Shown in pieces: positions 35,569-45,468 of a stretch of DNA of 64,000 nucleotides; positions within the stretch are counted from its first letter, which is position 1, and the number at the start of each line of letters is the position of its first letter. The DNA is from Oleispirillum naphthae. Its GTDB lineage: Bacteria; Pseudomonadota; Alphaproteobacteria; Rhodospirillales; Rhodospirillaceae. The stretch lies in assembly GCA_027864655.1 (NCBI GenBank), contig JAQAZG010000014.1, positions 1-64,000 on the forward strand. Reading direction: 5' to 3'. The position numbers and the translations under genes were made by a program. The notes beneath the pieces were generated by a model. It saw only the letters and a list, made by a program, of their open reading frames with translations. It did not search any database and was not told the origin of the DNA.

Positions 35569-36705
35569 TCAGTCGAGCGTCATGCGATAGCGCCGCACCG
35601 CGATGAACCCGGCGACGAAGAGGAAGGCGGCGATGGCGGCGAGGTCGGGGGCGATCGCCTCCCAGCCGCTGCCTTTCAGCAGGATTCCCCGCACGATGCG
35701 CAAAAAGTGGGTGAGCGGCAGCGCCTCGCCGATCACCTGCGCCCACTCCGGCATGCCGCGGAAGGGGAACATGAACCCCGAGAGCATGATCGACGGCAGG
35801 AAGAAGAAGAACCCCATCTGCACCGCCTGCAACTGGTTGGCGGCGACGGTGGAGAAGGTGTAGCCCACCGCCAGGTTGGCGGAAATGAACACCACGGTGA
35901 CGGCGGAGAGCAGCGTCAGGCTGCCCATCATCGGCACCGCGAAGATCAGCTTCGCCGCCGCCATGATGAACACCACCTGGAGGTAGCCGATGGCGACGTA
36001 GGGCAGGATCTTGCCGAGCATCACCTCGAAGGGAGAGAGCGGCATGGCGAGCAGGGTCTCCATGGTGCCGCGCTCGCGCTCCCGCGTCACCGCGAGGCAG
36101 GTCATGATCACCATGGTCATGGTCAGCACCACGCCCATCAGGCCGGGCACGATGTTGAAGGTGGTCTCCCCCTCCGGGTTGTAGCGGCGGTGCACCCGCA
36201 TCTCGAAGGGCGCCTCCCCCTGCTTCAGCCCGGCGAACGGACCGGCAAGTTCCCGCGCCGCCGCTGCCGCGGCAAGGCGGTCGAGCGCGGAAAGCGCGTT
36301 GGCGGTGGCCGCGGGGTCGGTGGCGTCCGCCTCCACCAGCAGCGCCGGATGCTCGCCGCGCAGCACCCGGCGGGAGAAGTCCGCCGGAACGGTGACGACG
36401 AACTGCGCGTCGCCGTGGGCGAAGGCATCCTCCACCGCCGCCTCGCCGTCGGGAATCAGGGAGACGCGGAAATACTGCGAGGCCTGCATCGCCGCGATGA
36501 CGGCGCGCCCCACCGGACCGGCATCGGCGTCGCGCACCGCGGTGGGCAGGTGCTTGGGGTCGGAATTGATCGCGAAGCCGAAGAGCAGAAGCTGGATCAG
36601 CGGAATCCCCACCATCATGCCGAAGGTCGGCGGGTCGCGCCGGATCTGCACGAACTCCTTGGAAATCATCGCGAACAAACGCGCGCAGGAGAAACAGCGG
36701 TTCAT
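35569..36705 (-). CDS. ABC-2 type export permease
   Basis: A 378-residue membrane subunit with one N-terminal helix (about 28-48), a large periplasmic loop (about 50-180) and five further helices, the layout of YhhJ/YbhS-type permeases. A segment RERERGTMETLLAMPLSP is the family signature. It works with the ATPase encoded upstream, whose gene overlaps by 4 bases. Only one permease gene is present, where YbhFSR-like systems have two, so it probably forms a homodimer. Confidence 0.9.
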   Translation of the reverse strand: MNRCFSCARLFAMISKEFVQIRRDPPTFGMMVGIPLIQLLLFGFAINSDPKHLPTAVRDADAGPVGRAVIAAMQASQYFRVSLIPDGEAAVEDAFAHGDAQFVVTVPADFSRRVLRGEHPALLVEADATDPAATANALSALDRLAAAAAARELAGPFAGLKQGEAPFEMRVHRRYNPEGETTFNIVPGLMGVVLTMTMVIMTCLAVTRERERGTMETLLAMPLSPFEVMLGKILPYVAIGYLQVVFIMAAAKLIFAVPMMGSLTLLSAVTVVFISANLAVGYTFSTVAANQLQAVQMGFFFFLPSIMLSGFMFPFRGMPEWAQVIGEALPLTHFLRIVRGILLKGSGWEAIAPDLAAIAAFLFVAGFIAVRRYRMTLD

Positions 36706-37631
36706 GCCGCGCCCTCCGCCATGTTGTCGCGGCTGCCCGCCATCAGGTGGATGAAGGCGTCCTCCAGGGTCGGCTCCTCCGGCTCCCAGTCCACCCCCTC
36801 CGCCGCGCAGAAGGCGGAAAGATCGGCCGCCAGCGCCGCGCCGCCGCCGCCCGCCACGTGGATCACCGCGCCGAAGGCGGTGGCGGTCTCCACCGCGGGC
36901 AGCGCCTTCACCCGCTCGATCAGGCCGGGGCCGCCGCCCCGCACCGCCGCGGCGGCAAGGCCGGAGCCCGCCACCACCTCCTCCACCGTGCCGTGGGCGA
37001 GCAACCGCCCGTAGGCGATATAGGCGATGGCGTGGCAGCGTTCCGCCTCGTCCATGTAGTGGGTGGAGACCAGCACCGTCATCCCCTCCGCCGCGAAGCC
37101 GTGGATGCGGTCCCAGAAGTCGCGGCGCGCCTGCGGGTCCACCCCGGCGGTGGGTTCGTCCAGCAGCAGCAGGCGCGGCTTGTGGAGGATGCTCGCGGCG
37201 AGCGCCAGGCGCTGCTTCCAGCCGCCGGAAAGGTGCCCGGCAAGCTGATTGCGCCGCGCCGCCAGGCCCATCCGCTCCACCGCCTCGGCGACGCGGGCCT
37301 TGCGGTCCGGCACGCCGTGCACGCGGGCGGCGAAGTCCAGGTTCTCCGCCACCGTCATGTCCTCGTAGAGGGAGAAGCGCTGCGTCATGTAGCCCGCCTG
37401 GCGCTTGATCGCCGCGGCGTCGCGCCGGATGTCGAGGCCGAGGCAGGTGCCCTCCCCCGCGTCCACCCGCAACAGCCCGCAGAGCATGCGGATGGTCGTG
37501 GTCTTGCCCGAGCCGTTGGGGCCGAGAAACCCCATGATCCGCCCCTCCTCCACCGAAAGGTCGATGGAATCCACCACGGCGCGCCCGCCGAAGCGCTTGG
37601 TCAGGCCGGTGACCGCGATGGCGGCGGTCAT
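36702..37631 (-). CDS. ABC exporter ATP-binding protein
   Basis: A 309-residue ATPase driving the ABC-2 permease. Walker A (GPNGSGKTTTIRML), signature (LSGGWKQRLALAASIL), Walker B (LLLLDEPTAGVDP) and switch histidine (VSTHYMDEAERCH) are intact; a C-terminal extension (about 225-309) is typical of drug-exporter ATPases. Start and stop overlap the neighbouring genes by 4 bases each. Confidence 0.93.
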   Translation of the reverse strand: MTAAIAVTGLTKRFGGRAVVDSIDLSVEEGRIMGFLGPNGSGKTTTIRMLCGLLRVDAGEGTCLGLDIRRDAAAIKRQAGYMTQRFSLYEDMTVAENLDFAARVHGVPDRKARVAEAVERMGLAARRNQLAGHLSGGWKQRLALAASILHKPRLLLLDEPTAGVDPQARRDFWDRIHGFAAEGMTVLVSTHYMDEAERCHAIAYIAYGRLLAHGTVEEVVAGSGLAAAAVRGGGPGLIERVKALPAVETATAFGAVIHVAGGGGAALAADLSAFCAAEGVDWEPEEPTLEDAFIHLMAGSRDNMAEGAA

Positions 37632-38449
37632 TTCCCCGCCCCCTGCGGCGGCAGTATGGTCACCGGCTGGCCGGGACGCAGCCGCAGCGCGGTGGCCGTA
37701 TCGGGCCGCAACTCCACCAGGAAGGCGAGCTTCGCCGCGCCCGCCCGGGAATAGAGCACCGGCGGCGCATAGGCCGCCTCGGCGGAAACGAACGACACCG
37801 CCGCCTGCGCCCCCTCGCCGCAGGCGTCGCAGCGCAGGGCCGCCTGTGCCCCCGCGGGCAGGCGGGCCAGCATTGCCGCGCCGAGATAGGCCCGCACCAC
37901 CACGTTGCCCGGCGGCAGCAGGCGCACCACCGGCTGCCCGGCGGCGACCACCTCGCCGGGGTGGAAGAACACGTCCTCCACCCGCGCCGCCCGGGGCGCA
38001 CGCGCGGTGCGCTCATCCAGCGCCCAGCGCGCATGCGCCAGCGCCGCCTGCGCCGCGGCCTCCGCCGCCACCGCGGAGTCCGCCGCCGCCGTGGCGGAAT
38101 CGAGCTTCGCCTTCAACTCGGCGGAAGTTCCCCTGAGACCGCGCTGACGCAAAAGCTCGATATCCGCCAGCCGCCGCGCCGCCTGCGCTTCGGCGAGCTT
38201 CGCCTCCGCCTCGGCGAGCGCCGCTTCCTCCGCCCGCGCATCGAGGCGGAACACCTCGGCCCCCGCGGCGACCGCATCGCCGCGCGCCACGGCCACCGCC
38301 TCCACCCGCCCGGCGGCGGGCAGGCCGAGATCGACGAAGTCGCCCTCCACGTAGCCCTGAACGCCCGGTTCCGCCTCCGGCCCGAAGCAGCCGGAAAGCG
38401 CCAAGGCCGCAACCCCGGCCGCAACCCCGCGCAGCAGCATCGCCCTCAT
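37628..38449 (-). CDS. HlyD-type periplasmic adaptor, lipoprotein
   Basis: A 273-residue membrane-fusion protein linking the ABC-2 exporter to the outer envelope. The signal peptide ends in LSGC (Cys about 18), so it is a lipoprotein. It has the biotinyl-lipoyl-like strand VEAVAVARGDAVAAGAEVF, a long Ala-rich helical hairpin (about 70-150) and the matching half with FFHPGEVVAAGQPVVRLLPP. The start overlaps the end of tetR by 4 bases. Similar to YbhG/EmrA-like adaptors of TetR-HlyD-ABC operons. Confidence 0.9.
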   Translation of the reverse strand: MRAMLLRGVAAGVAALALSGCFGPEAEPGVQGYVEGDFVDLGLPAAGRVEAVAVARGDAVAAGAEVFRLDARAEEAALAEAEAKLAEAQAARRLADIELLRQRGLRGTSAELKAKLDSATAAADSAVAAEAAAQAALAHARWALDERTARAPRAARVEDVFFHPGEVVAAGQPVVRLLPPGNVVVRAYLGAAMLARLPAGAQAALRCDACGEGAQAAVSFVSAEAAYAPPVLYSRAGAAKLAFLVELRPDTATALRLRPGQPVTILPPQGAGK

Positions 38450-39069
38450 CTCCCGCCCTCCGTCCGCAGGCCCCGCCCGATCACCTTGAACATGTCCTCG
38501 GCGAACATGCCGGTGGGCAGGGGCCGGTTGAGCACCCGGCCGAGGCCGTGGTTCCACATCGACAGCGTCAAGATCGGCGCAATCGCGATGAACGGCGTCA
38601 ACGGCCCCAGATCCGCCGCGAACTCGCCCCGCGCCTGGCCGCGCGCGATGATGCCGGAAACCACGGTCAAACCGCGCGACACCACCTCCTTGACATAGAA
38701 CTCCGCAATGTCGGGAAAATTCCCCGCCTCGGACAAAACGATGCGCGGAATCGCCCCCGCCGCACTGCCGCCGACCATGCGCGCCATTTCGGTAATCACC
38801 CGGCGCAGCAGCTCCTCCGAGGAGCCGTCGAAGGCCTGCGCCATCGCCTCCAGGCGCGATACCGTGGTCAAAATCGTCTCGCGCACCGTCGCCTTGAAGA
38901 TCTCCGCCTTGGTCGGGAAATACAGGTACACCCCGGCCTTCGACAACCCCGCCCGCGCCGCGATCTCCTCCACCCGCGTCGCGGCGAAGCCCTTCTCCGC
39001 AAACAACGCCAACGCCGCGGCGATGATCTCGCCGGGCCGGTCCTCCGGGCGCTGCGTCCAGCGTGGCAT
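38446..39069 (-). CDS. TetR-family repressor of the export operon
   Basis: A 207-residue regulator: helix-turn-helix at about 12-58 (ALFAEKGFAATRVEEIAARA, then GLSKAGVYLYFPTKAEIF) and a ligand domain of the YbiH/CecR-like C-terminal type. As first gene of tetR-hlyD-ATPase-permease, all linked by ATGA overlaps, it most likely represses its own operon and is relieved by the exported compound. Confidence 0.92.
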   Translation of the reverse strand: MPRWTQRPEDRPGEIIAAALALFAEKGFAATRVEEIAARAGLSKAGVYLYFPTKAEIFKATVRETILTTVSRLEAMAQAFDGSSEELLRRVITEMARMVGGSAAGAIPRIVLSEAGNFPDIAEFYVKEVVSRGLTVVSGIIARGQARGEFAADLGPLTPFIAIAPILTLSMWNHGLGRVLNRPLPTGMFAEDMFKVIGRGLRTEGGR

Positions 39070-39086
39070 GCCGTACCCTCATAAAC

Positions 39087-39110
39087 TAACTGACTGGTAA
39101 GTTATATAAC
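39087..39110 (-). promoter_or_regulatory. Candidate TetR operator
   Basis: TAACT-GACTGGTA-AGTTA (39087-39104) and the perfect palindrome GTTATATAAC (39101-39110) overlap just upstream of the tetR start. ACTGACTGGTAAGT-like sites are common for this TetR group, and the AT-rich palindrome may include the -10 element. Confidence 0.5.
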
Positions 39111-39121
39111 GATCGGAGATG

Positions 39122-39155
39122 AAAAACAAGGCCGGGCTCCGCCCGGCCTTGTTTT
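39122..39155. terminator. Terminator between tonB and tetR
   Basis: Long perfect stem AAAACAAGGCCGGGC / GCCCGGCCTTGTTTT with a three-base loop. It ends the btu-tonB transcription unit, whose last gene stops at 39154, before the co-directional tetR promoter. Confidence 0.9.
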
Positions 39156-39936
39156 ACGTCAACCGGAAGGGGATGGTGACGCGGAAGGTGAGCGCGGTGC
39201 GGTGGAGGTCGTGGGGGAACGGCGGGAACCTGCGCACGCGGTGCAGCAGGGCCTTGGCCTCGCGGTCGAGGACGCCGTGGCCGCTTTCGGCGACGAGGCG
39301 GCTTGCGAGGATTTCGCCGTTTGCGGCGACGGAGAACTCCACCTCCACGTCGCCCTGGTATCCCATGCGGCGTGCGACGTCGGGGTATTTGCGGCTCTGC
39401 CACAGCGCCTGGAAGACCAGGAGCTTGTAGCGGCCGAGCGGCGTGCCCGCGCCGATGCCGCCGCCGCCGAGGCGTCCGCTGATCACGCCGCCGCCCTGCC
39501 CCGCCTCCCCGGCGAGGCCTGCCGCGCCGCCGTTGCCCGCGGAGGATGCGGCGGCGGAGGCCGGGGCCGCGGGCGGCGCGGATTCGGGGGCGGGCTTGGG
39601 CGCGGCGGCCACCGGCTTGGGCTGCGGCTTCGGCTTGTGCTTGGGTTTGGGCTCGGGCTTGGGCAGGGCGGCCTCGGCCTTTTCCACCGGCTTGGGCTTG
39701 GGCGGTTCCACGTCCTTCGGCTGCGGCGCGGGCGCGGGGGCGGCCTTGGCCCCGCCGCCCGCCGCCGCTGCGGTATTGCCGCCGAAGGCCGCGAGTTCGA
39801 GGGAGAACGCCCCGGCGGGCATGTCGTTGACCGGCGCGCTGCGCAACAGCGCAAGACCCAGCGCCGCCCCGGCGTGCAGGCCCAGGGTGAGCATCAGGGA
39901 GGCGGACCACAGCCGCATTTCCCCGGCGGCGATCAT
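39154..39936 (-). CDS. tonB: TonB-family energy transducer
   Basis: A 260-residue periplasm-spanning protein that passes energy from ExbBD to an outer-membrane receptor. It has an N-terminal helix (about 10-30), a Pro/Lys-rich stretch (about 70-125, repeated KPKP), a Gly/Ala-rich linker and a C-terminal TonB domain (about 175-260: WQSRKYPDVARRMGYQGDVE, then VSVAANGEI-like FSVAANGEILASRLV). The start overlaps exbD by ATGA. With exbB, exbD and btuCD it forms one unit under the B12 riboswitch, so it is probably dedicated to cobalamin. Confidence 0.9.
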   Translation of the reverse strand: MIAAGEMRLWSASLMLTLGLHAGAALGLALLRSAPVNDMPAGAFSLELAAFGGNTAAAAGGGAKAAPAPAPQPKDVEPPKPKPVEKAEAALPKPEPKPKHKPKPQPKPVAAAPKPAPESAPPAAPASAAASSAGNGGAAGLAGEAGQGGGVISGRLGGGGIGAGTPLGRYKLLVFQALWQSRKYPDVARRMGYQGDVEVEFSVAANGEILASRLVAESGHGVLDREAKALLHRVRRFPPFPHDLHRTALTFRVTIPFRLT

Positions 39937-40343
39937 TCCGCCTTCTCCAGGCCGACGAGGGCGACCTTGAGGTAGGCGGCCTCGCGCAGGCGGTCCATCA
40001 CCGCCATCAGGGTGGCGTAGTCCACCGCCTTGTCGGCGCGCAGGAAGACGCGGGTATCCTTGGCGCCGCCGGTCCTGGCGTCGAGCGCCGCGCCGAGGCC
40101 GGAGAGCGCCACCGGCGCATCGCCCAGCAGCACCGAGGAATCCGCCTTCACCGAGACGAACAGCGGGTCTTCCGGGCGCTTGGCGGGCTGCGCGGTGGAG
40201 GACGGCAGGTCCACCGGCACGTCCACGGTGGCGAGGGGGGCGGCGACCATGAAGATGATCAGCAGCACCAGCATCACGTCGATGAACGGCGTGACGTTGA
40301 TCTCGTGGCATTCCGCCAGATCGTCTTCGTAGAGCGCGGCCAT
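39933..40343 (-). CDS. exbD: ExbD-type biopolymer transport protein
   Basis: A 136-residue inner-membrane protein: short cytoplasmic start (HEINVTPFIDVMLVLLIIFM, with the essential membrane Asp) and a periplasmic domain. Works with ExbB as the proton channel that powers TonB. Its start shares one base with the exbB stop and its end overlaps tonB. Confidence 0.93.
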   Translation of the reverse strand: MAALYEDDLAECHEINVTPFIDVMLVLLIIFMVAAPLATVDVPVDLPSSTAQPAKRPEDPLFVSVKADSSVLLGDAPVALSGLGAALDARTGGAKDTRVFLRADKAVDYATLMAVMDRLREAAYLKVALVGLEKAE

Positions 40344-41056
40344 TATTCCGCGGCCTCCTGGAAGCTTTGGCCGCGGCGGTCGAAGTCGCGGCTGACGATG
40401 CCCTCCACCGCCGCCGAAATGTCGGCGAGCTGGGCGCGGTAGGCGGCGATGGCGCGGGCGAGCGCGTTGTAGACGATCACCGCGGGGATCGCGGCGATCA
40501 GCCCCATGGCGGTGGCGAGCAGCGCCTCGGCGATGCCCGGCGCGACCACCGCGAGGTTGGTGGTGTGCGCCCGCGCGATGCCGACGAAGCTGTTCATGAT
40601 GCCCCAGACGGTGCCGAACAGGCCGATGAACGGCGCGGTGGCGCCGATGCTGGCGAGGATGCCGGTGCCGAGCGCGATGCGCCTGCCCGCCGCCGCCTCG
40701 GCGCGCGAAAGCCGGGTGGAAACCCGCTCCTTCAGCCCGCCGCAGGGCGACCCGGCGGAGAGCCGCACCTCGGCGGCGGCGGCGGCGACCAGCGCGGCGG
40801 CGGGGCCGGGCGCGGCGGCGCGGTCCGCATCGGCGAGGCTGCGCGCCTCGGCGAGCATCGCCAGCGCCGCGGCGGCGGCGCGGCGGCCGCGGCGGATTTC
40901 CACGGTCTTGGCGATCGCCACCGTCCACGTCGCCACCGAGGCGAGCGCGAGGCCGATCATCACCAGTTGCACCACGATGTGGGCGTTGACGAACATCGTC
41001 CACGGCGAGAGATCGTGCGGCACCGCGATGACCGTGCCGGTAACTGTGGTTTCCAT
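40343..41056 (-). CDS. exbB: ExbB-type biopolymer transport protein
   Basis: A 237-residue inner-membrane protein of the MotA/TolQ/ExbB family: helices near 25-47, 130-155 and 175-200, with [20 protein letters not shown] and [20 protein letters not shown] as family signatures. It forms the pentameric proton-channel frame with ExbD. 16 bases separate it from the btuD gene. Confidence 0.92.
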   Translation of the reverse strand: METTVTGTVIAVPHDLSPWTMFVNAHIVVQLVMIGLALASVATWTVAIAKTVEIRRGRRAAAAALAMLAEARSLADADRAAAPGPAAALVAAAAAEVRLSAGSPCGGLKERVSTRLSRAEAAAGRRIALGTGILASIGATAPFIGLFGTVWGIMNSFVGIARAHTTNLAVVAPGIAEALLATAMGLIAAIPAVIVYNALARAIAAYRAQLADISAAVEGIVSRDFDRRGQSFQEAAE

Positions 41057-41072
41057 GAGCCTTCCCCCTTTT

Positions 41073-41900
41073 TCAGACCGCGGCGCGCAGGCCGGAGCCG
41101 CCGCTGACTTCCCACGGCAGCACGTAGAGCCCGCCGCCGTGGCGTCCGACATGCACGGTGACGCCGTAGGCGGCCTCCAGCAGGCCGGGCGTCAGCACCT
41201 CTTCCGGCGTGCCGTCGGCCATCACCCGGCCGCCATGCAGCAGCACCAGGCGCGCGCAGAAGCGCGCCGCAAGCGTCAGGTCGTGCAGCACCACCACGAC
41301 GCCGCGCCCCTCGGCTGCGAAATCGCGCAGGGTTTCCATCACCTGCAACTGATAGTGCGGGTCCAGCCCCGCCACCGGCTCGTCGGCGAGCAGCACCTCG
41401 GGGCACCCGGCGAGCGCGCGGGCCAGCATCACCCGCACCCGCTCGCCGCCGGAAAGGTCGGTCACCGGGCGGCGGCGCAGGTGCGCGACCCCGGTGGCGG
41501 CCATGGCGCGCTCCACCGCCGCGGCATCCGCCGCGCCGGGGCGGCCGAAGCGGCTGAGGTGCGGCGTGCGGCCGATCGCCACGACGCGCTCCACGCTCAT
41601 CGGCCAGGAGCACGGCGATCCCTGCGCCAGATAGCCGACGCGGCGGGCGAGCGCCTGCGGCTCCCACGCGGCGAGCGCCTGCCCGCCGAAGCGCGCCTCC
41701 CCCGCGGCGGGGGGCAGGAATCCCATCATCGTCTTCAGCAGCGTGGTCTTGCCCGCGCCGTTGGGGCCGATCAGCCCGGTCACCCCCGCGCCGCCGAGCG
41801 CCAGGTCGATGCCGCGCAGCACCGGCCGCCCGGACAGGCTCACGGCGAGGTTTTCGACGGAGAAACCGGCGGGCGGCGGAACGGGAAGGATCGTCGTCAT
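41073..41900 (-). CDS. btuD: Cobalamin ABC importer ATP-binding protein
   Basis: A 275-residue ATPase of the FecE/BtuD family: Walker [14 protein letters not shown]-loop [10 protein letters not shown], signature [15 protein letters not shown], Walker [14 protein letters not shown], switch [10 protein letters not shown]. It energises the permease encoded 11 bases upstream. Ligand assignment as B12 rests on the riboswitch at the head of the unit, since siderophore systems have the same subunits. Confidence 0.87.
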   Translation of the reverse strand: MTTILPVPPPAGFSVENLAVSLSGRPVLRGIDLALGGAGVTGLIGPNGAGKTTLLKTMMGFLPPAAGEARFGGQALAAWEPQALARRVGYLAQGSPCSWPMSVERVVAIGRTPHLSRFGRPGAADAAAVERAMAATGVAHLRRRPVTDLSGGERVRVMLARALAGCPEVLLADEPVAGLDPHYQLQVMETLRDFAAEGRGVVVVLHDLTLAARFCARLVLLHGGRVMADGTPEEVLTPGLLEAAYGVTVHVGRHGGGLYVLPWEVSGGSGLRAAV

Positions 41901-41911
41901 GGCGTTTTCCC

Positions 41912-42961
41912 TCACGGCGCGTGGCGGCGGGTGTTGAGCACGAGGACCAGGAAGAACGGCGCGCCGATCACCGCGGTGAGCACGCCGAGCTTGAATTCCG
42001 GGTCGGTGGAGATCAGCCGCACGCCGATGTCGGCGGCGAGCAGCAGCGCCGCGCCGCCCAGCGCGCTCGCGGCGAGCAGGCGGCCGGGACGGTGCCCCAC
42101 CAGGGGGCGCAGGATGTGCGGCACGATCAGTCCGATGAAGCCGATGCTGCCCGCCACCGCCACCCCGGCGCCGACCGCGAGCGCGGTGCCGACGATGAGG
42201 GAATAGCGCAGGCGGGTGAGCGAAACGCCGAGGCTGGCCGCGGTGTCCTCGCCGAGGGTCAGCGCATCGAGCGCACGCCCGCAGGAAAGCAGCATCGCCC
42301 ACCCGGCAAGCGAGAACGGCAGCGCCAGGGCGGCGTGCCGCATGCTGACGTTGGAGAGCGAGCCCATCAGCCAGAAGACGATCTCCAGCGCCGAATGCGG
42401 GTCGGGCGAGAGGTTGATCGCGATGGAGATCAGCGCCCCGGCAAGGCTGGAGAGCGCCACCCCCGCGAGGATGATGGTGAGCACCCCGGGGGTGCGCCCG
42501 GCGAGGCCGAACAGCAGCAGGATGGAGATCACCGCCCCGGCGATGGCGAAGAGCGGCAGCGCCAGGGGAAACATCGCCGCAAAGCCGTAATAGAGCGCGA
42601 TCACCGCGCCGAGCGCGGCGGAGGAAGAGGTGCCGATCAACGCGGGCTCGGCCAGCGGATTGCGCAAAAGCCCCTGCAAGGCCGCGCCGGAAAGCCCGAG
42701 CGAGGCCCCCACCACCGCGCCGAGGATGGCGCGCGGCAGGCGGATATCGCGCAGGATCACCGAATACGGCCCGGCATCCGCACCGAACAGGGCGGCGAAG
42801 GCGCGCCCCGGCGGGATCGCCACCGGCCCGACGCACAGCCCCGCGGCGAACAGGCACGCGATGACCAGCGCCAGCGCGGCGAGCAGCCCACCGTAGGAGA
42901 GGCGCAGCCCCGCCTTCCCGCCGCGGTCCATGGACGCATCCAACGCTTGTTCCACCGTCAC
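41912..42961 (-). CDS. btuC: Cobalamin ABC importer permease (FecCD family)
   Basis: A 349-residue, ten-helix permease: RLPRAILGAVVGASLGLSGA, then LQGLLRNPLAEPALIGTSSS and GSIGFIGLIVPHILRPLVGH are FecCD/BtuC signatures. I start it at GTG 42961, preceded by CGGAGGG; ATG 42931 is an alternative. It is the first gene after the cobalamin riboswitch. No periplasmic BtuF and no BtuB receptor gene lies in the window, so these must be encoded elsewhere. Confidence 0.87.
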   Translation of the reverse strand: MTVEQALDASMDRGGKAGLRLSYGGLLAALALVIACLFAAGLCVGPVAIPPGRAFAALFGADAGPYSVILRDIRLPRAILGAVVGASLGLSGAALQGLLRNPLAEPALIGTSSSAALGAVIALYYGFAAMFPLALPLFAIAGAVISILLLFGLAGRTPGVLTIILAGVALSSLAGALISIAINLSPDPHSALEIVFWLMGSLSNVSMRHAALALPFSLAGWAMLLSCGRALDALTLGEDTAASLGVSLTRLRYSLIVGTALAVGAGVAVAGSIGFIGLIVPHILRPLVGHRPGRLLAASALGGAALLLAADIGVRLISTDPEFKLGVLTAVIGAPFFLVLVLNTRRHAP

Positions 42962-43119
42962 CCCCCGCGCCCTCCGCGCGATCGACGCTGCACGAAGCGG
43001 GCCCTGACGGCCCGCCGCTTGCGTGGGGAGATGCGATGAAGGGAAAACCGGGTCGGGAAAGGCGGGTCTTGCGCCATGCCGGAAACACGGTTCCCCCGTG
43101 CCTCCGCACGCAAGAAAAC

Positions 43120-43340
43120 GACTCCCGGCAGGTCTCCTGGCTCGCGGGTCGGTGCGTCGGATCGGCCTTCCCAGTTTCCCAGTGGCGTAATTCGATCCTG
43201 GCTCGCCGCTTACAGTTACGGAGGCAGCTTCGGCCTTGGCGCGCCGCGAGGCGGCGCAGTCCGCACCGAATTCCCTTTTCACCCGGACGCGCGCGAAACC
43301 TCCCACGCGGAGCCGGGAACCGAGGCGTCCGGTTTACCGG
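43120..43340 (-). promoter_or_regulatory. Cobalamin (B12) riboswitch
   Basis: On the minus strand the conserved parts appear in order: GGTGAAAAGGGAAT (43269-43284), GCTGCCTCCGTAACTGT (43212-43228), GCCACTGGGAAACTGGGAAG (43167-43186) and the B12 box AGCCAGGAGACCTGCC (43127-43142). The element begins at the ygiQ stop and lies about 160 bases before btuC. Adenosylcobalamin binding would shut down the btuC-btuD-exbB-exbD-tonB unit when B12 is plentiful. The stretch 42962-43119 between it and btuC holds no gene. Confidence 0.93.
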
Positions 43341-45370
43341 CTGCGGCGGGGGGATGTCAAGGGCGGCGACGTTACACTGTTGCGCATTTTTCCGCCTCGG
43401 CGGCCCTCGCCGCCTTGGCCGGTGCCCCTGGGCTGCCAGGCAGGCACCAGGTGCGCCTTGCCTGGGCCGATCAGGTCGGCGCGGCCCATGGCGACCAGCG
43501 CCTCGCGCAGCATCGGCCAGTTCTCCGCGTCGTGATAGCGCAGGAACGCCTTGTGCAGGCGGCGCCGGCGCAGCCCCTTGGCGGTGGCGACGCCCGGCGC
43601 GCCGGCGCGCCTCACCGGGGCGAGCGGGTTGAACCCGGTGTGGTACATCGCGGTGGACAGCGCCATCGGCGCGGGCAGGAAGGTCTGCACCTGATCGACG
43701 CGGAAGCCGTTCTTCTTCAGCCACAGGGCGAGATTCAACATGTCCTCGTCGGTGGTGCCGGGATGGGCGGCGATGAAATAGGGAATGAGGAAGAAGTCCT
43801 TGCCCGCGGCCTTCGCCGCGGCCTGGAACTGCGAACGGAAGCCCTCGAAGGTTTCGATGCCGGGCTTCAGCATCAGGTCGAGGGTGCCCTTCTCGGTGTG
43901 CTCCGGCGCGATCTTGAGGTAGCCGCCGACATGGTCGGCGACCAGGGCGCGGATGTAGGCCGGGCTCTTCACCGCAAGGTCGAAGCGCACGCCGGAGCCG
44001 ATCAGCACCTTCTTCACCCCCGGCACCGCCCGCGCCTTTGCATAGAGGCGGATCAGCGGCCCGTGGTCGGTGTTGAGGTTGTCGCAAATTTTCGGGTAGA
44101 GGCAGGAGAAGCGGCGGCACAGAGCCTCCGCCCGCGGCGAGGAGCAGCCCAGGCGGTACATGTTGGCGGTGGCCCCGCCGAGATCGGAGATGTGGCCGGT
44201 GAAGGCGGCGTCGGTGTCGCGGATCGCCGCGATCTCGCGCAGGATCGACTCCTCCGAGCGGCTCTGCACGATGCGGCCCTCGTGCGCGGTGATCGCGCAG
44301 AAGGCGCAGCCGCCGAAGCAGCCGCGCAGGATCGCCACGGAATGGCGGATCATCTCCCACGCCGGGATGCGCGCATCGCCATAGGCCGGGTGCGGCGCGC
44401 GGGCGTACGGCAGGTCGAACACCGCGTCGAGATCGGCGGTGGAAAGCGGCAGCGGCGGCGGTGCGACCCACACCGCGCGGCCGCCCTGGAACTGCATCAG
44501 GGCGCGGCCGTTGCGCGGGTTGCTCTCCAGGTGCGCGATGCGCGCCGCATGCGCATAGAGCGCGCGGTCCGCCGCCACCGCGGCGAAATCGGGCAGCAGC
44601 AGCGCGGTCTCCGCATCGCGCGGCGGGCGCTCGCGCGGCGGGGCTTCGTCGGGCAGGCGGGTCTCGTCGATCAGCGTCACGCCCTCCGGCGGCGCGTCCG
44701 CCGCCACCGCGACGCCGCGCACCTGCCGCAGGTCCCCCACCCCCTTGCCGGAGGCGAAGCGGTGCGCGATTTCCGAGAGCGCGCACTCGGCATTGCCGTA
44801 GACCAGGGCGTCGGCCTTGGCGTCGAACAGCACCGAGCGCCGCACCTTGTCGGACCAGTAGTCGTAGTGCGCGAGGCGGCGCAGCGAGGCCTCGATGCCG
44901 CCGATCACCACCGGCACGTCCTTGAACGCCTCGCGGCAGCGCTGCGCATAGACGATCGCCGCACGGTCCGGGCGCTTGCCGCCCTCGTCGCCGGGGGTGT
45001 AGGCGTCGTTGCTGCGGATGCGGCGGTCGGCGGTGTAGCGGTTGACCATGGAGTCCATGTTCCCCGCGGTGACGCCGAAGAAGAGGTTGGGCTTGCCGAG
45101 CGCGGCGAACGCCGCGGACGAGGACCAGTCCGGCTGCGCGACGATGCCGACGCGGAAGCCCTGCGCCTCCAGCACCCGGCCGATCACCGCCGCGCCGAAG
45201 GAGGGATGATCGACATAGGCGTCGCCGGTGACGATCACCACGTCGCAGGAGTCCCAGCCGAGCGCCGTCATCTCGTCGCGGCTCATCGGCAGGAACGGCG
45301 CGGGACCGAAACGGTGCGCCCAGAACTTCCGGTACGAAAACAGGCCTTTTTCCGCCGCCACGCGACACAT
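43334..45370 (-). CDS. ygiQ: YgiQ-family radical SAM protein
   Basis: A 678-residue radical-SAM protein of unknown function (UPF0313). It follows the family closely: [20 protein letters not shown] at the start, then [51 protein letters not shown] and the cluster motif [16 protein letters not shown]. Start at ATG 45370 matches the upstream residues of E. coli YgiQ; ATG 45286 is less likely. The stop overlaps the 5' edge of the B12 riboswitch. Confidence 0.93.
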   Translation of the reverse strand: MCRVAAEKGLFSYRKFWAHRFGPAPFLPMSRDEMTALGWDSCDVVIVTGDAYVDHPSFGAAVIGRVLEAQGFRVGIVAQPDWSSSAAFAALGKPNLFFGVTAGNMDSMVNRYTADRRIRSNDAYTPGDEGGKRPDRAAIVYAQRCREAFKDVPVVIGGIEASLRRLAHYDYWSDKVRRSVLFDAKADALVYGNAECALSEIAHRFASGKGVGDLRQVRGVAVAADAPPEGVTLIDETRLPDEAPPRERPPRDAETALLLPDFAAVAADRALYAHAARIAHLESNPRNGRALMQFQGGRAVWVAPPPLPLSTADLDAVFDLPYARAPHPAYGDARIPAWEMIRHSVAILRGCFGGCAFCAITAHEGRIVQSRSEESILREIAAIRDTDAAFTGHISDLGGATANMYRLGCSSPRAEALCRRFSCLYPKICDNLNTDHGPLIRLYAKARAVPGVKKVLIGSGVRFDLAVKSPAYIRALVADHVGGYLKIAPEHTEKGTLDLMLKPGIETFEGFRSQFQAAAKAAGKDFFLIPYFIAAHPGTTDEDMLNLALWLKKNGFRVDQVQTFLPAPMALSTAMYHTGFNPLAPVRRAGAPGVATAKGLRRRRLHKAFLRYHDAENWPMLREALVAMGRADLIGPGKAHLVPAWQPRGTGQGGEGRRGGKMRNSVTSPPLTSPRRSR

Positions 45371-45468
45371 CCTTTCGCCCTGCGCCGCGATCTCTCCGAC
45401 AAGACGGGCGCCGCGGGGTTTATAGCGTAAAAATATCGTAAGGGAGAGTCATCCGTATGCGATTCCGA

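Noticed and set aside
41073..45368. A 1431-codon frame apparently joining ygiQ, btuC and btuD regions
   Set aside because: Only the last 275 codons (btuD) are real. The rest is out of frame with ygiQ and btuC and runs through the riboswitch.
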